DNA from: Bradyrhizobium liaoningense
GTDB taxonomy: Bacteria > Pseudomonadota > Alphaproteobacteria > Rhizobiales > Xanthobacteraceae
Direction: 5' to 3'
Length of the DNA: 64,000 nt
NCBI RefSeq assembly: GCF_018130785.1
Contig: NZ_JAFCJT010000011.1
Coordinates: 1 to 64,000, forward strand
Part shown: positions 62,179 to 64,000 of the stretch, one piece after another
Layout of the letters: every line of letters starts with the position of its first letter
Numbering within the stretch: the stretch's first letter is position 1
The notes under the pieces: generated by a model
Database searches by the model: none
What the model was told of the DNA's origin: nothing
What the model saw: the letters and a program-made list of their open reading frames with translations, nothing else
Made by a program: the position numbers and the translations under genes

Positions 62179-62387
62179 GAAGTTCTCCGGTAACAAGTCC
62201 TGGCAATGTAGGCATGCGACAGCCGGTCAGGAAGACGACCGGCAAGCCCATCACGGCCGCCGTTTACCGCTCCGTGAGGCTTTTTTGCTACGTGGTGGAC
62301 AAAAGTCGCTGATGGCAGAACCGCCCTGCTGGTGAACGCGTATCCACTCTGCGAGACTAATGTCTGATTTGGATTATGGATTCGAAG

Positions 62388-64000
62388 ATGAATAGCGTGA
62401 ACGGGTCCGGTTTTTCTGCCAAGCCGACGCGGCTTTGGCAGGTCGCCATCTTGACGGCGGCGGCTGCGATCGGCACCGCAAGCCAGGCGGAAGCGGCGTT
62501 TTATTACTGGACGGATTATTCTGACGGGTCCTACGGACGGCAGGAGCGGCATTTTGAACAGCCGCGACAGAAGCCGCCGAAGCGCAGCGCCGCCAGCAAG
62601 AAGGCGGTCGTCGCCGAGAAGGAAGCCGGCACCAAGCCGCAAGGTCCGCTCATGATCGTCGTGTCGATCGACCGGCAGAAGGTGACGGTCTACGATACCA
62701 ATGGCGTGTTCGCGGAATCCCCGGTGTCGACAGGCATGAAGGGCCATTCGACGCCGATGGGCGTGTTCAGCGTGATCCAGAAGCACAAATTCCATCATTC
62801 CAACATCTATAGCGGCGCGCCAATGCCGTACATGCAGCGGATCACCTGGTCCGGCATCGCCATGCATGCCGGCGTCCTCCCGGGCTATCCGGCCTCGCAC
62901 GGCTGCATCCGCATGCCGATGGCGTTCGCGGTGAAGATGTGGAACTGGACCAAGATGGGCGCGCGCGTGATCGTCTCGCCCGGCCAGATGTCGCCGCAAA
63001 ATTTCTCGCATCCCCTGCTCGCCTCGGTGCGCGTGCCGCCGCAGCCCGCCGCCAGCCTGGAGCCGCAGAGCAATGTCGGCGACAAGGCCGACAAGGGCGC
63101 CGCGCAAACCCAGGTCAGCGAAGCGAAGCCCGCCGAGACGAAGACCGCCAGCGCAGACGGCGTACCCGACCTGCGCTCCTCGGTCGGCCACACCGTGATG
63201 TCGGATGTGACCACCGGCAATGCACCCGCTCGAGAGGATACAGCCGCACCAGCCGACAAGGTTGAGGCAAAGTCTGAAAAGACCGCCGAGGCATCTGGCC
63301 CGGCCAAGCCGCAGTCCGAAGAAGCCGCCAAGCCCGCGGCCACCGAAGCAAAGCCCCCTGAAGCCGCAGAAGCGTCCCAGGCCGAGCCAACCAAGACCGA
63401 AGCAGCAAAGACTGGAGCCGCCGACACCGCGAAGAAGCCCGATGCGCCCGCTGTCGCACCGGCGCTCGCCGCCTCGCCCGACGTGAAGAAAGACGAGACC
63501 CGCATCGCCGATCCCGCGCCGGTGGCAAAGCCGGAAGTGCCCAAGCGGGCCGGCCAGATCGCCGTATTCATCAGCCGCAAGGATTCCAAGCTCTACGTGC
63601 GGCAGAACTTTGCGCCGCTGTTCGAGGTGCCCGTCACGATCGCTGCCAGCGAGCGGCCACTCGGCACCCACGTCTTCACCGCCGTGGTGGACAAGACCGA
63701 CACCAATGCGCTGCGTTGGTCGGTGCTGTCGCTGCCGGTCTCCGCCCGCGCCGCCGCGCGCGACGACAACAGCCGCGTGACACGCCGTGGCGCCGCCATG
63801 ATCCCCGTCGCCGCCAAGCCCGTTACAACCAAGCCCGTAGTCACGCCGGACAGCCCGGCCGAGGCACTCGACCGCATCTCGATCCCGGCCGACACCATGG
63901 CGAAGATCAACGAGATGCTGACATCCGGCGGCTCAATCATTGTCTCCGACCAGGGCATCAACCAGGGCGAGACCGGCGAAGGCACCGACTTCATCGTGCG
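62388..64000 (+). CDS. L,D-transpeptidase with second degenerate YkuD-like domain (partial, runs off the window)
   Basis: Open from the ATG at 62388 (or 62376) to the window end, 537 residues so far. After a signal region ('VAILTAAAAIGTASQAEA') comes a YkuD domain: 'VVSIDRQKVTVYDTNGVFAE', 'STPMGVFSV' and the catalytic 'MHAGVLPGYPASHGCIRMP' (His, Cys). It is followed by a roughly 160-residue Ala/Lys/Glu/Pro-rich linker. Then a second YkuD-like start appears ('QIAVFISRKDSKLYVRQNF' and 'VTIAASERPLGTHVFTAVV') that reaches 'GGSIIVSDQGINQGETGEGTDF', where HxxGC would be expected. It cross-links peptidoglycan in the periplasm; the second half may be structural. Confidence 0.9.
   Translation, partial: MNSVNGSGFSAKPTRLWQVAILTAAAAIGTASQAEAAFYYWTDYSDGSYGRQERHFEQPRQKPPKRSAASKKAVVAEKEAGTKPQGPLMIVVSIDRQKVTVYDTNGVFAESPVSTGMKGHSTPMGVFSVIQKHKFHHSNIYSGAPMPYMQRITWSGIAMHAGVLPGYPASHGCIRMPMAFAVKMWNWTKMGARVIVSPGQMSPQNFSHPLLASVRVPPQPAASLEPQSNVGDKADKGAAQTQVSEAKPAETKTASADGVPDLRSSVGHTVMSDVTTGNAPAREDTAAPADKVEAKSEKTAEASGPAKPQSEEAAKPAATEAKPPEAAEASQAEPTKTEAAKTGAADTAKKPDAPAVAPALAASPDVKKDETRIADPAPVAKPEVPKRAGQIAVFISRKDSKLYVRQNFAPLFEVPVTIAASERPLGTHVFTAVVDKTDTNALRWSVLSLPVSARAAARDDNSRVTRRGAAMIPVAAKPVTTKPVVTPDSPAEALDRISIPADTMAKINEMLTSGGSIIVSDQGINQGETGEGTDFIV

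Noticed and set aside
62221..62242. Hairpin GCCGGTC...GACCGGC before the L,D-transpeptidase
   Set aside because: No T-tract follows; it sits upstream of a gene start and could be chance in GC-rich DNA.
1..64000. CRISPR arrays, tRNA or rRNA genes
   Set aside because: No regularly spaced direct repeats, cloverleaf-like T-arm contexts or rRNA-like segments were seen by eye; a dedicated tRNA search was not possible.

Overview
The window looks like a chromosomal segment of a Bradyrhizobium-type alphaproteobacterium. The evidence is high GC with strong GC3 bias, rhizobial families (DUF3551, DUF982, GlnII glutamine synthetase with a divergent GstI-like gene, PsiF, CreA, DUF6719-like), FixK/FNR-type boxes, and several families of palindromic intergenic repeats of the sort common in that genus. 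No rRNA, tRNA or CRISPR array was seen.

Layout. (a) 1-1.2 kb: tail of an IS110-like transposase, a remnant of an ABC binding-protein gene, and panB. (b) 1.2-7.5 kb: a compact locus with an NMT1/THI5-like ABC importer (binding protein divergent; permease and ATPase on the plus strand), a TetR regulator with two matching operator sites, and three enzymes: an SDR-like protein lacking the catalytic Lys, a GNAT protein and a divergent DHDPS/NAL-family aldolase. No described pathway fits it obviously. (c) 7.5-15 kb: repeats, an orphan Tat-exported TRAP binding protein, a tiny peptide gene, DUF982, a Tlde1-like (DUF2778) protein, DUF1810, a chemoreceptor, an FMN reductase and an AraC regulator. (d) 15-18 kb: a DUF2336-PilZ-HD-GYP set, probably c-di-GMP related. 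(e) 18-28.8 kb: nitroreductase, esterase, PsiF, a PilZ protein, a DUF937 membrane protein and an RlpA-like protein (the last two each behind a perfect FixK/FNR-type box), an MBL hydrolase, a GDPD and an ABC-F protein. (f) 28.8-36.6 kb: bacterioferritin remnant, SulP transporter, alpha/beta-hydrolase-adenylate cyclase fusion, and a large wHTH/NB-ARC/TPR regulator broken by one frameshift. (g) 36-40 kb: two paralogous tandem-GrlR-like proteins on either side of small genes, a Sel1 protein and a ModA-like protein. (h) 40-42 kb: glnII with an excellent sigma54 promoter, divergent from a gstI-like gene; both have strong terminators. (i) 42-48 kb: MliC, an IphP-like phosphatase, an SDR, DUF2161, small and GNAT proteins, a thioesterase, a BtuF-like protein and a methyltransferase. 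(j) 48-53 kb: an iron-siderophore module (PchR-like AraC, TonB receptor, PepSY membrane protein, small membrane protein). (k) 53-56 kb: a complete tryptophan-to-anthranilate operon. (l) 56-64 kb: M20 deacylase, PNPOx-like protein divergent from a MocR regulator, small secreted proteins, CreA, and an L,D-transpeptidase cut by the window end.

The most interesting items are locus (b), the tandem-GrlR paralogs, the FixK-boxed envelope genes, the frameshifted regulator beside the cyclase fusion, and the L,D-transpeptidase with a second, apparently degenerate YkuD-like domain. Family names rest on motif recognition by eye; no database search was run.
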